From a bacterium (lineage in GTDB: Bacteria > Spirochaetota > UBA4802 > UBA5550): DNA of 7,705 nt. The translations under genes and the position numbers were made by a program. This document shows positions 1-5,667 of the stretch, piece by piece. The stretch spans positions 1 through 7,705 of the forward strand of contig JAAENB010001257.1 in assembly GCA_024224995.1 (NCBI GenBank), written 5' to 3'. Under the pieces are notes generated by a model. It worked only from the letters and a program-made list of their open reading frames with translations. It had not been told where the DNA came from and made no database searches. Within the stretch, counting starts at the first letter, position 1, and each line of letters opens with the position of its first letter.

Positions 1-357
1 CAGTTTGATGATATATTGTCGACGGAAATGACCCTGGATGGTGATTTTGACGGAGTGTTTATTCCGCCCCTTACGATCCAGCCCATACTGGAAAATTGTT
101 TAAAGCACGGGCTGAAGGACAACACAGGAGACGGGAGAGTAACGGTCCGGGCAGAACGCCGGGACCATAGGGTGATAGTTACCGTTGAAGACAACGGTAC
201 GGGACTTGAAAAAGAGGGTGAAGAGCTGTATAGCCGCTCCCTGGGAAATATATTGCAGCGGCTCAAATACCGGAATAAAGAAGCAGCAGTGACTGCGGAG
301 AACAGGGATGAGGGAGGAACACGGGTAGAAATCTATTTTCAAATAAGCCGGAAATGA
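1..357 (+). CDS. LytS-type sensor histidine kinase, C-terminal fragment
   Basis: The window opens inside this gene; 118 residues are visible and the N-terminal part is off the left edge. The visible part is the HATPase_c ATP-binding domain of the LytS/YehU (His_kinase plus HATPase) family. The N box is seen as PPLTIQPILENCLKHG (residues 22-37, with E31, N32 and H36). The G1 box is VEDNGTGL (62-69), LGNILQRLKY (81-90) matches the family's GL.N...RL segment, and GGTRVEIYF (105-113) is the last strand. In this family the protein is a membrane-bound kinase that phosphorylates a LytTR response regulator, and such a regulator is encoded next on the same strand (844-1578). The signal sensed cannot be told because the sensor part is missing. 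The family call is firm; the pairing is inferred from adjacency. Confidence 0.9.
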   Translation, partial: QFDDILSTEMTLDGDFDGVFIPPLTIQPILENCLKHGLKDNTGDGRVTVRAERRDHRVIVTVEDNGTGLEKEGEELYSRSLGNILQRLKYRNKEAAVTAENRDEGGTRVEIYFQISRK

Positions 358-469
358 AAGGAGGTGTGGGTTAAGGGGAAACCATTGAACAGCGCAGTCC
401 TGAGACCAGTGCAAGCCCCATTTTTATAATAAAGCACAGCGAAATTGTGATACCGGACCGGTTTCATCG

Positions 470-581
470 GGACCGGAGCGGACGCGGAGCCCGGAGGAGC
501 CCGGCCCGCGCACCCCTCTTCAGAAGGTGAGGACTGTTTGAGCGAATGCGAGTTCCGCAGCCTTTTGAAGAGGGGTGCGCG
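470..581. repeat. Dispersed GC-rich repeat R1 with a 21-bp hairpin
   Basis: Positions 470-508 match the reverse complement of 7441-7479 at 36 of 39 bases, so this is one of two inverted copies of a repeat family in the window. Next to it, arms 507-527 and 561-581 form a 21-bp inverted repeat (CGCGCACCCCTCTTC...) with one mismatch that would be a G-U wobble in RNA, around a 33-base loop. The loop contains a GAGCGAATGCGAGTTCCGC stretch that is itself dyad-like. The location, soon after a gene end, is typical of REP-like intergenic repeats. The hairpin could slow or stop transcription, but no T tract follows, so I do not call it an intrinsic terminator. Confidence 0.75.
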
Positions 582-727
582 CGCCGCAAGGGTGTCACTG
601 TCACAACAGGCTGCACCCCCCCCATTTCTGAACACTTTCTTAAATTAAGATAATTAAAATAAGATAATACTTTACAGAAAGCCGGATGAATTTATGCTGG
701 TTTTTAGCAGATTATGAAATAAAATAG

Positions 728-756
728 TTGATAAAAACAGGTGTTTGGACTATATT
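728..756 (+). promoter_or_regulatory. Predicted sigma70-type promoter of the LytTR regulator
   Basis: TTGATA (728-733) and TATATT (751-756) are separated by 17 bases, five of six matches in each box. A perfect TATAAT also occurs at 756-761 but has no good -35 partner. The start of transcription would be near 763, giving a leader of about 80 bases. The regulator's ribosome binding site is AAGGA at 831-835, eight bases before its ATG. This promoter implies that the regulator can be made independently of the kinase gene. Confidence 0.5.
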
Positions 757-843
757 ATAATAGATTATGGTTTTTCTATACATTTGTTGGTGTGTATTCA
801 ATAAATTCAATAACAAGATCATTATTATCAAAGGATTGGCACT

Positions 844-1578
844 ATGAGCGAGAAAAAGATCTATTCGGTGTTTATTGCTGAAGATATGAGGCATGCTCGA
901 GAACTATTAATAGATTACCTGGCTACTCGTGAGGAATTGAAGCTGGAAGGAACGGCAAAAAACGGAGAGGAAGCTTTAGAGAAGCTTACTTCAGGGAACT
1001 ACGACCTGCTGCTGCTCGATATTAATCTTCCTATAATGTCCGGAATTGAGGTTCTGGAAAAGATGGATAATATTCCTTATGTTATTTTTACCACGGCTTA
1101 TGACAAATACGCGATTAAAGCCTTTGATTTTGGCGCGGTAGACTACCTGCTCAAACCTTTTCCTCTTGAACGATTTAACCAGGCAGTTGACAGGTTCCTG
1201 GAAGCAAAACGGGAGAGTCAAGAGAAACAGCTTTCATTCAAGGATTTTAGTCTTTCTTTCAGGGAGAATAGAATACAATGCCTGGTCGCTTTTAAAGATA
1301 TTATATATCTCTCTTCACACGGAAAACGTACGGTTATTCATACGGAAGAGAAGGATTTTGAGGCATCCAGTATCTTGAAAGATATTGAAGAGAAGCTGGC
1401 AGCTGACGATTTTGTTCGAATTCACAAGCAATATATTGTTAATACAAAGCATATTACCCGGATACAGCATGATGTTGGCGGGCAGTATGTTGCTGTTTTT
1501 AATGATAGTGATGAAAGTACCCTTCCCGTAGGAAGAACCTATGTTTCTACCCTTAAAGAAAGATTGGAACTGGATTAA
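844..1578 (+). CDS. LytTR-family response regulator
   Basis: The 244-residue protein has an N-terminal receiver domain (about 7-120) and a C-terminal LytTR DNA-binding domain (about 145-242). Receiver features are the acidic pair E13-D14, phospho-acceptor D59 in LLLLDINLPIMSG, T84 in FTTAY, and K104-P105. The LytTR part shows IIYLSSHGKRTVIHT, FVRIHKQYIVNTKHI and a final LPVGRTY motif, all usual for the family. Length is normal. In this family phosphorylation by a LytS-type kinase drives binding to paired direct repeats in target promoters. The probable kinase is the preceding gene, 486 bp upstream. The ATG is supported by AAGGA eight bases upstream. The TAA stop directly abuts the stop of the opposing gene. 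The targets are not evident in this window. Confidence 0.93.
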   Translation: MSEKKIYSVFIAEDMRHARELLIDYLATREELKLEGTAKNGEEALEKLTSGNYDLLLLDINLPIMSGIEVLEKMDNIPYVIFTTAYDKYAIKAFDFGAVDYLLKPFPLERFNQAVDRFLEAKRESQEKQLSFKDFSLSFRENRIQCLVAFKDIIYLSSHGKRTVIHTEEKDFEASSILKDIEEKLAADDFVRIHKQYIVNTKHITRIQHDVGGQYVAVFNDSDESTLPVGRTYVSTLKERLELD

Positions 1579-3738
1579 TCAAAAATCATAGACTATTTTC
1601 ATTAAAAGGCCCGGATTGCTTTCAACAAATTTAAGTATATCCTCGGCTTTTACGGCATACAGTGAAACGGGAATAGTATTTGAAAACGTATAATCTTCGG
1701 GCTCTTTTTTGTGTACTTTTTGAAAAGAGCCAATAAAATCGCCTCTTTTTAACCGCGCTATTGGCTGTCCCTTTTTGGTAACTTCAACTTCTCCGGAATT
1801 TATAATATAAATATAGCTGATCCTGTTTCCTTCTTTGATGAGGATATCGGAATGCGTTTTTTCAATGGGAATGAATATGGATTCAAGCCAGGTCTTTTGC
1901 GAAGAGGTGCATTGCTTGAAAACATTGCTCGTCGACAGGAGGTTCCAGGTTTCGCTATTGCGGATCTTTACCAGGCGGTTAAGGGTCTTTTCAAATTCCG
2001 ATCCGGCAATGAAATTGAGGAATTTTTCCCGTTCAATGGTATATACAACAACATCTGTTTCCGCATACACATCAGCGGCCCTTTCCTGCCCCGTGAGGAG
2101 CGCTACTTCGCCAAAGTATTCATAGGTGCCGTATATCTTATTTTGTTCCAGACCTTCACTGTCCACGGAGATATTCCCTGAATAGATGATAAAAAATTTG
2201 TCTCCGGGAGAACCTTTCCGGAGAATAAGGTCTCCTTTCCGGTATACTTCTTCTTCCACAATCGTAAAAAACTCCTGAACTTTTGAAACATCGATTTCAT
2301 TCATAAAATCGAGATTTTTTAAGAGCGCCAGCAGCTGGTATGTCTTTTCGAAAAAGGGTGATCGAGTCTCAAAATAGAGCGTATTTTCAATACCGAATTT
2401 GGCAAGAGTAAGAGAGGTCTTTTCGGGAAAATCTTTTTCCGCGATATGATAAACAACAGTCTTTTTTTGTACTTCTTTGGGAAGTGAATTCAGGAACGCT
2501 GCGGGAGTATGAAGCGGGGGAACTCCTGATTCATGATAAATAACTTTTGAATCCCAGGGGAAATTATGCAGCTCATCATACCGCTCCCTGGAAATAGCGC
2601 CAAGTTCCAGTAATTTATTGTGAATTTCAGGGTCATTATTATGGTCGGAAGAATAGACAAAAGACTGGTCCTGAAATTCCATTTTAAAACCAATGGCTGG
2701 AATAGAATGGAGGGTATAAAACATATTGAATTTCCCGCCATGAATAAAAATAGACTTCCCGATCTTGAGGGGGTGAAAATTAAATAATTTCTTGAGGTAT
2801 GATATTGAAACATCCGTAAGAGATGAATATTTGCGTAAAAAACTGTGAAGCACGGTTTCCGTGGTATAAATAGTGACTTTTCCTTCTTCCAGTATTTTCT
2901 GAAAGGTTCCCGCGTCATGGTCGGCATGACAGTGCGTAAGAATAATTGAATCAATAAGTTTGGGATTAACATTGGAATCTTCAAGCCATTCCGTGGAGTT
3001 AACCGGCGGATCTACCATAATTCCCTGGTGATTAAGCCAGATTATATAGCCCGATGTATTTTCTTCGGGATCAAACCCGTGGCTGGGGCCCAGGCAGGTT
3101 ACGCCAAAGAGGGGAGGTTTGTAAGGTTCCGGCAGCCGTTCTCCAATCTTATAGGTTGGCTTATAATCCATTTTGCCCGGGACAGATGCTATTTCCCTGT
3201 TCTTTTCTGTTACGGTGAAGTCATTATTTTCGGTATGTACAATCTTTATTCCTTTATAGGTATAGGAATCGTTTTTGAATAATCCAAAGGACATGATATC
3301 CGAGAGTTTCATGTTATTCCTGAAATAATCCATCTCTTTTTTGAGATCGGGAATAACAACGGCCCCGTTTGTTATGTTGAAATCTGAAGATATATCCAGT
3401 TTTTTGGGACCAAATATCGCTTCTTCAAGGACATTTTTTATCTGGCGAAATTGTTTTTCCCGGCAGATAATGGTGGTCTTTTCTTTCTTGAAAAAGAAGT
3501 TGTAGTAGACCGGGAATTCTACTTCCGCGATACTAATGCCCTTTTTCCATGAAAAAAGCTCATTCGACAGAACAAAAACCCGGGGAACTCCTTTTTCCAT
3601 AAGCATTGTGTCTTTTATGGTTTCGGGAGGGGAGCCGAATTGAATATAGCCGCCGGGAGTATCTACAAGATAGCCTCCGCGCGGCAGGATTATATACTCT
3701 GGTTTTGTCTCTTTTGGCGTCTCTGTTTTGCTTGTCAT
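1579..3738 (-). CDS. Metallo-beta-lactamase-fold hydrolase with two cNMP-binding domains (probable cyclic-nucleotide phosphodiesterase)
   Basis: This 719-residue protein has three parts. The N-terminal 210 residues carry a GGYLVDTPGGYIQFGSPPETIKDTM segment that I associate with this multidomain family. The metallo-beta-lactamase fold spans about 210-460. Its metal motif is THCHADHD (H269, H271, D273, H274), with further candidate ligands H344, D365, H402 and H410. Two cyclic-nucleotide-binding domains follow, at about 475-590 and 600-715. The first has the phosphate-binding cassette FGEVALLTGQERAADVYA (F542, G543, E544, R553). In the second the equivalent stretch (GDFIGSFQKVHKK) lacks the conserved Glu and Arg, so it probably does not bind cAMP or cGMP in the usual way. 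By architecture it is likely a cyclic nucleotide-regulated 3',5'-cyclic nucleotide phosphodiesterase; the substrate is inferred. No signal peptide or membrane segment is seen. The ATG is preceded only by a weak GAAGAG-like site. Confidence 0.8.
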   Translation of the reverse strand: MTSKTETPKETKPEYIILPRGGYLVDTPGGYIQFGSPPETIKDTMLMEKGVPRVFVLSNELFSWKKGISIAEVEFPVYYNFFFKKEKTTIICREKQFRQIKNVLEEAIFGPKKLDISSDFNITNGAVVIPDLKKEMDYFRNNMKLSDIMSFGLFKNDSYTYKGIKIVHTENNDFTVTEKNREIASVPGKMDYKPTYKIGERLPEPYKPPLFGVTCLGPSHGFDPEENTSGYIIWLNHQGIMVDPPVNSTEWLEDSNVNPKLIDSIILTHCHADHDAGTFQKILEEGKVTIYTTETVLHSFLRKYSSLTDVSISYLKKLFNFHPLKIGKSIFIHGGKFNMFYTLHSIPAIGFKMEFQDQSFVYSSDHNNDPEIHNKLLELGAISRERYDELHNFPWDSKVIYHESGVPPLHTPAAFLNSLPKEVQKKTVVYHIAEKDFPEKTSLTLAKFGIENTLYFETRSPFFEKTYQLLALLKNLDFMNEIDVSKVQEFFTIVEEEVYRKGDLILRKGSPGDKFFIIYSGNISVDSEGLEQNKIYGTYEYFGEVALLTGQERAADVYAETDVVVYTIEREKFLNFIAGSEFEKTLNRLVKIRNSETWNLLSTSNVFKQCTSSQKTWLESIFIPIEKTHSDILIKEGNRISYIYIINSGEVEVTKKGQPIARLKRGDFIGSFQKVHKKEPEDYTFSNTIPVSLYAVKAEDILKFVESNPGLLMKIVYDF

Positions 3739-3826
3739 TCTCTTCTATAACTCAGATACTTTGATTATTTTGCTTTATTATTATCGGAACAGTTGCTTCA
3801 TATGATTAGTTTCCGGTGCATAATAA

Positions 3827-3855
3827 ATTTAACCAGTTTTTTGATTTTAAGTCAA
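3827..3855 (-). promoter_or_regulatory. Possible promoter of the phosphodiesterase-like gene
   Basis: Read on the minus strand, TTGACT (3850-3855) and TTAAAT (3827-3832) are 17 bases apart. The -35 box overlaps the stop codon of the upstream methyltransferase gene. The 113-bp gap between the two minus-strand genes has no obvious terminator, so the downstream gene may be read both from this promoter and by read-through. The -10 match is only four of six. Confidence 0.35.
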
Positions 3856-4718
3856 GAGAATAAAACTTTTTGCTCTGCTTCTTCAACTTTTCCATAAAAG
3901 AGCGAGTATGTTATAAAAGCGTAATAATCAGGCTGGTTCAGGATAGACTGCCGTGACTGAGGGCTGCAAAGCCGGTTAAACAAATCCCAGTCCTCATGGC
4001 TCACTTCCTGCTCCGACATTCCCCAGAGCAGCCGGAAACAGGCGCTTAAAGCATGATGATCCTGTTCGTCCAGGGGAGCCTGTACTGCCGCCATAAAATG
4101 GCTTACCCCGGTATTTGTTAATCCAGCTTTCCGGAGCCAGCCCAGGGCTCGAAGGGAGTGATATTCCGGGTTCATGCTCTCTGTAGCCGGAATATTTGCC
4201 GCAGCAGTGGCGTTTAACCTGGCTTCCAGGAGCGGGTATCCGGGCAGGAGTTTTTGTGACGACCAGAAGAGTATGGCAACAGTGCCTCCCGGTTTTACCA
4301 CCCGAACCAGTTCGTCTACCAGGGATTTCGGATCATCCGAAGGACATCCTATTTCTGCCGGGCCAATGAGAAGCGCGTCTTTGGCCCAGACCCAGTCAAA
4401 ATGATTATCATCAAACTTCAAATTCTTCAAATCCCCTTTGCTGAAGGTGATATTGTTTAATTGACCGTTCGCGTGTAATGATTTTTGAGCATACGCTATA
4501 TGTTCGCCTGATATATCGATGCCCGTAATATGGCCTCCCGGTGCTATGGCCTCTGCCAGTAACCGGGTATTATAGCCTATTCCGCTTGCCGCGTCCAGGC
4601 CCCGGCTTCCCCGGGGCAGATCCAGGTGGGTAATTGCCTGGCGTATTGCCGGTTCTGTTAAATGATTGGCCCAGGTTAGTATTTGAATATAATGGTCACT
4701 GTTTAACTGGTTTTCCAT
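3852..4718 (-). CDS. Class I SAM-dependent methyltransferase, UbiE/methyltransferase-11 type
   Basis: The 288-residue soluble protein has a Rossmann methyltransferase core in the first 155 residues. Motif I is GLDAASGIGYNT (40-51), in which Ala44 replaces the first Gly of GxGxG. The acidic residue binding the SAM ribose is D68 in GIDIS, motif II is SKGDLKNLKFDDNHFDWVW (93-111), and motif III is LVRVVKPGGTVAILFW (137-152). The last 130 residues are helical and probably form the substrate part; I do not recognise the substrate. It lacks an obvious cysteine triad like that of ArsM arsenite methyltransferases. The gene is divergent from an ArsR-type repressor gene, and its predicted promoter contains the repressor palindrome, so it is probably controlled by it. 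The ATG has an AGGAG site eight bases upstream (4727-4731). Confidence 0.85.
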   Translation of the reverse strand: MENQLNSDHYIQILTWANHLTEPAIRQAITHLDLPRGSRGLDAASGIGYNTRLLAEAIAPGGHITGIDISGEHIAYAQKSLHANGQLNNITFSKGDLKNLKFDDNHFDWVWAKDALLIGPAEIGCPSDDPKSLVDELVRVVKPGGTVAILFWSSQKLLPGYPLLEARLNATAAANIPATESMNPEYHSLRALGWLRKAGLTNTGVSHFMAAVQAPLDEQDHHALSACFRLLWGMSEQEVSHEDWDLFNRLCSPQSRQSILNQPDYYAFITYSLFYGKVEEAEQKVLFS

Positions 4719-4787
4719 AAGCGCTTCTCCTCTTCTTCCGGGCGATACTACTATTAATCAATGATTTTAAAAGCATTTTTTTATTGA

Positions 4788-4817
4788 TTGACATACTATT
4801 TCGAATATTCGAAGAAT
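4788..4817 (+). promoter_or_regulatory. Predicted promoter of the ArsR-type gene
   Basis: A consensus TTGACA lies at 4788-4793. The best -10 is AAGAAT at 4812-4817 (spacing 18), a modest match. The spacer is filled by the TTCGAA palindrome, as expected for an autoregulated ArsR gene. Confidence 0.45.
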
Positions 4818-4822
4818 ATCAA
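4793..4822 (-). promoter_or_regulatory. Predicted divergent promoter of the methyltransferase gene
   Basis: On the minus strand, TTGATA (complement of 4817-4822) and TAGTAT (complement of 4793-4798) are 18 bases apart. The operator palindrome lies wholly between the two boxes. This promoter overlaps the ArsR gene promoter, so a single bound repressor would cover both. Confidence 0.45.
4800..4813. promoter_or_regulatory. Probable ArsR operator in the divergent promoter
   Basis: TTCGAATATTCGAA is a perfect 14-bp palindrome: two TTCGAA half-sites with a 2-bp spacer. The same half-sites with a 4-bp spacer form the core of the large palindrome at 5365-5416. GAATAT also recurs at 4803, 4814 and 4824, about one helical turn apart. 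The position between -35 and -10 of both divergent promoters fits repression. Binding is inferred, not shown. Confidence 0.65.
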
Positions 4823-4851
4823 AGAATATTATTATACGGGATGGATATTGT

Positions 4852-5133
4852 ATGGCTAAAAAAACCGAAACCGAAACGATAACAGGAACGAAAGAAAACA
4901 GGAAGCGGGTGCTTACGGCCTTAAAAGCCCTGTCCAATGAAAACCGTCTTACGATATTTGAGCGCTTGCGCGCAGGGGAGCATACGGGAGAATTGAATGA
5001 GGAAAACCGCCTTTCGGTCTGCTCTATTGCGGACAATTTCGATATGTCCTTATCTACTATTTCCCATCATATTAAAGAACTGAGGCTGGCAGGGCTCGTG
5101 GACTGCGAACGGAACGGGCAGACTATTTTGTGA
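4852..5133 (+). CDS. ArsR/SmtB-family repressor, interrupted by an in-frame TGA
   Basis: The visible product is 93 residues with a winged-helix domain. LKALSNENRLTIFERL (24-39) is the classic ArsR start of the fold. SVCSIADNFDMSLSTISHH (about 55-73) is the helix-turn-helix, with a Cys at the place of the second Cys of the ELCVCD metal motif. The wing is KELRLAGLVDCERNGQTIL. The frame stops at TGA 5131-5133 but continues for 19 codons as TANEETIRMVVEYLSMVKK to TAG at 5191-5193. That restores a normal length of 113 residues and the expected C-terminal helix. Many ArsR proteins have Cys or Tyr at the TGA position. It is therefore either a nonsense mutant lacking the dimerisation helix, a selenocysteine-containing repressor, or a sequencing error. 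TGA is a true stop in neighbouring genes, so code reassignment is unlikely. The start is ATG with a weak GGGATGG site. Confidence 0.8.
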   Translation: MAKKTETETITGTKENRKRVLTALKALSNENRLTIFERLRAGEHTGELNEENRLSVCSIADNFDMSLSTISHHIKELRLAGLVDCERNGQTIL

Positions 5134-5148
5134 ACAGCTAATGAAGAA

Positions 5149-5162
5149 ACCATCAGGATGGT
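5149..5162 (+). other. Small hairpin after the in-frame TGA, possible SECIS-like element
   Basis: ACCATC (5149-5154) and GATGGT (5157-5162) are perfect complements around AG, starting 15 bases after the TGA. Bacterial SECIS elements are stem-loops lying just downstream of the UGA within the coding sequence, so the place is about right. The loop is very small and the lower stem is weak, so this is suggestive only. Confidence 0.2.
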
Positions 5163-5207
5163 GGTTGAGTATTTGAGTATGGTTAAAAAATAGTGGTTGG
5201 TGCGCTC

Positions 5208-5311
5208 GGGGATTAGCCCCGGCTTTCCTCCACCCCTGTGATAAAACGTCCTGTTTTGCACAGGGGCGTCGCCGTCCTGGCTCCTGTTCCGGAAAGCCGG
5301 GACTAATCCCC
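5208..5311. repeat. Nested inverted repeat between the ArsR gene and the Cys-rich operon
   Basis: The outer arms, 5208-5228 and 5291-5311 (GGGGATTAGCCCCGGCTTTCC and its complement), are 21 bp with one mismatch. Inside them CCCCTGTG (5233-5240) pairs with CACAGGGG (5259-5266), and AAAAC pairs with GTTTT within that. The whole folds as a two-level cruciform or hairpin. It starts 15 bases after the extended ArsR stop codon. It has no T tract and no coding potential and resembles a MITE or REP-like element. It does not match the R1/R2 family. Confidence 0.7.
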
Positions 5312-5341
5312 TGAATACGTTGTAAAACTTTAAAAAAAAAC

Positions 5342-5370
5342 TTGCCGGTAGGAGGGAAATTGGCTATATT
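5342..5370 (+). promoter_or_regulatory. Predicted promoter of the Cys-rich protein/membrane methyltransferase operon
   Basis: TTGCCG (5342-5347) and TATATT (5365-5370) are 17 bases apart. The -10 box is the first six bases of the 52-bp palindrome, and the start point would be near 5377 inside it. A repressor bound to the palindrome would block RNA polymerase. The -35 matches at four of six positions. Confidence 0.45.
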
Positions 5371-5416
5371 GTATTTAGATATTTCGAATATGTTCGAAAT
5401 ATCTAAATACAATATA
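5365..5416. promoter_or_regulatory. 52-bp palindromic operator with 24-bp perfect arms
   Basis: Arms 5365-5388 and 5393-5416 are exact reverse complements over 24 bases around TATG. The core is TTCGAA-TATG-TTCGAA, the same half-sites as the operator upstream of the ArsR gene. ArsR boxes are usually shorter, so the extra symmetry may allow two dimers to bind, or cruciform or hairpin formation. It ends seven bases before the AGGAGG ribosome binding site (5423-5428) of the next gene. Confidence 0.75.
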
Positions 5417-5436
5417 TTCTACAGGAGGAAAAAGTG

Positions 5437-5664
5437 ATGAGTAATGAGAAAAATGAGAAAAACGGGCAAAACGGATGGTGTTGCGGAGAAATGGGAGACA
5501 TGAAAGACATGGGGAGCTGCCGGGACTGGTTTAAAAAGTGGAGCAGTGAAAAGGGTGAAAATAAAAATGAAGATAAAAAAGAAGGTTCATCGTGCTTTTC
5601 GCATATGGAAAAAACTGCTGCCCGGATGATGAAAAATTGTTCCTGTATGGCAAAGGAGAAATGA
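5437..5664 (+). CDS. Small Cys/Met-rich hydrophilic protein, probable metal binder
   Basis: I do not recognise a family for this 75-residue protein. It has six cysteines (C15, C16, C28, C53, C68, C70), as CC, single and CxC sites, eight methionines and one histidine (H56), with a very charged Lys/Glu/Asn background. The segment WCCGEMGDMKDMGSC (14-28) and the tail MMKNCSCM (64-71) look like soft-metal or metalloid ligands. No signal peptide or membrane segment is present, so it is probably cytoplasmic. I chose ATG 5437, eight bases after AGGAGG; a GTG at 5434 would add one residue. Its stop is three bases before the next ATG, whose ribosome binding site lies within this gene, so the two are translationally linked. 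Control by the palindrome upstream is likely. Confidence 0.75.
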   Translation: MSNEKNEKNGQNGWCCGEMGDMKDMGSCRDWFKKWSSEKGENKNEDKKEGSSCFSHMEKTAARMMKNCSCMAKEK

Positions 5665-5667
5665 TAT

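Larger units (their letters stand above)
358..843. other. 486-bp intergenic region between kinase and regulator
   Basis: I see no credible gene in this stretch. The frames that stay open through it run across the GC-rich repeat and have no convincing start region. In order it holds a strong Shine-Dalgarno-like AAAGGAGGTG just after the kinase stop with no start codon at proper distance, a short ACCGG-A-CCGGT dyad (452-462), the GC-rich repeat R1 with its long hairpin, an eight-C run near 615-623, a 9-bp direct repeat TAAGATAAT (646-654 and 660-668), and an AT-rich promoter region for the response regulator. There is a sharp change from GC-rich repeat to AT-rich promoter near 625-640. Confidence 0.6.

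Noticed and set aside
452..617. CRISPR array or tRNA/rRNA gene in the GC-rich intergenic DNA
   Set aside because: There are no regularly spaced repeats and no cloverleaf or rRNA-like segments; only inverted repeats are seen.
339..635. Minus-strand open frame across the kinase end and R1
   Set aside because: Composition follows the repeat DNA, and there is no ribosome binding site or recognisable motif.
646..668. TAAGATAAT direct repeats as a LytTR binding site
   Set aside because: LytTR sites are paired 9-bp elements with a different consensus and about 12-13 bp between them. These are five bases apart and simply AT-rich.
2490..2984. 164-residue minus-strand frame inside the phosphodiesterase-like gene
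   Set aside because: It is an alternative frame of the same strand within a gene with clear domain motifs.
4852..5193. TGA recoded as Trp or Gly (alternative genetic code)
   Set aside because: TGA ends the kinase, the phosphodiesterase-like gene, the soluble methyltransferase and the Cys-rich gene at expected protein ends.
5360..5437. A 25-codon frame from TTG whose TGA overlaps the ATG of the Cys-rich gene (TGATG), like a leader peptide
   Set aside because: Its start codon is only three bases from the SD-like GGAGGG and lies before the predicted transcription start. Most of the frame is the palindrome itself.
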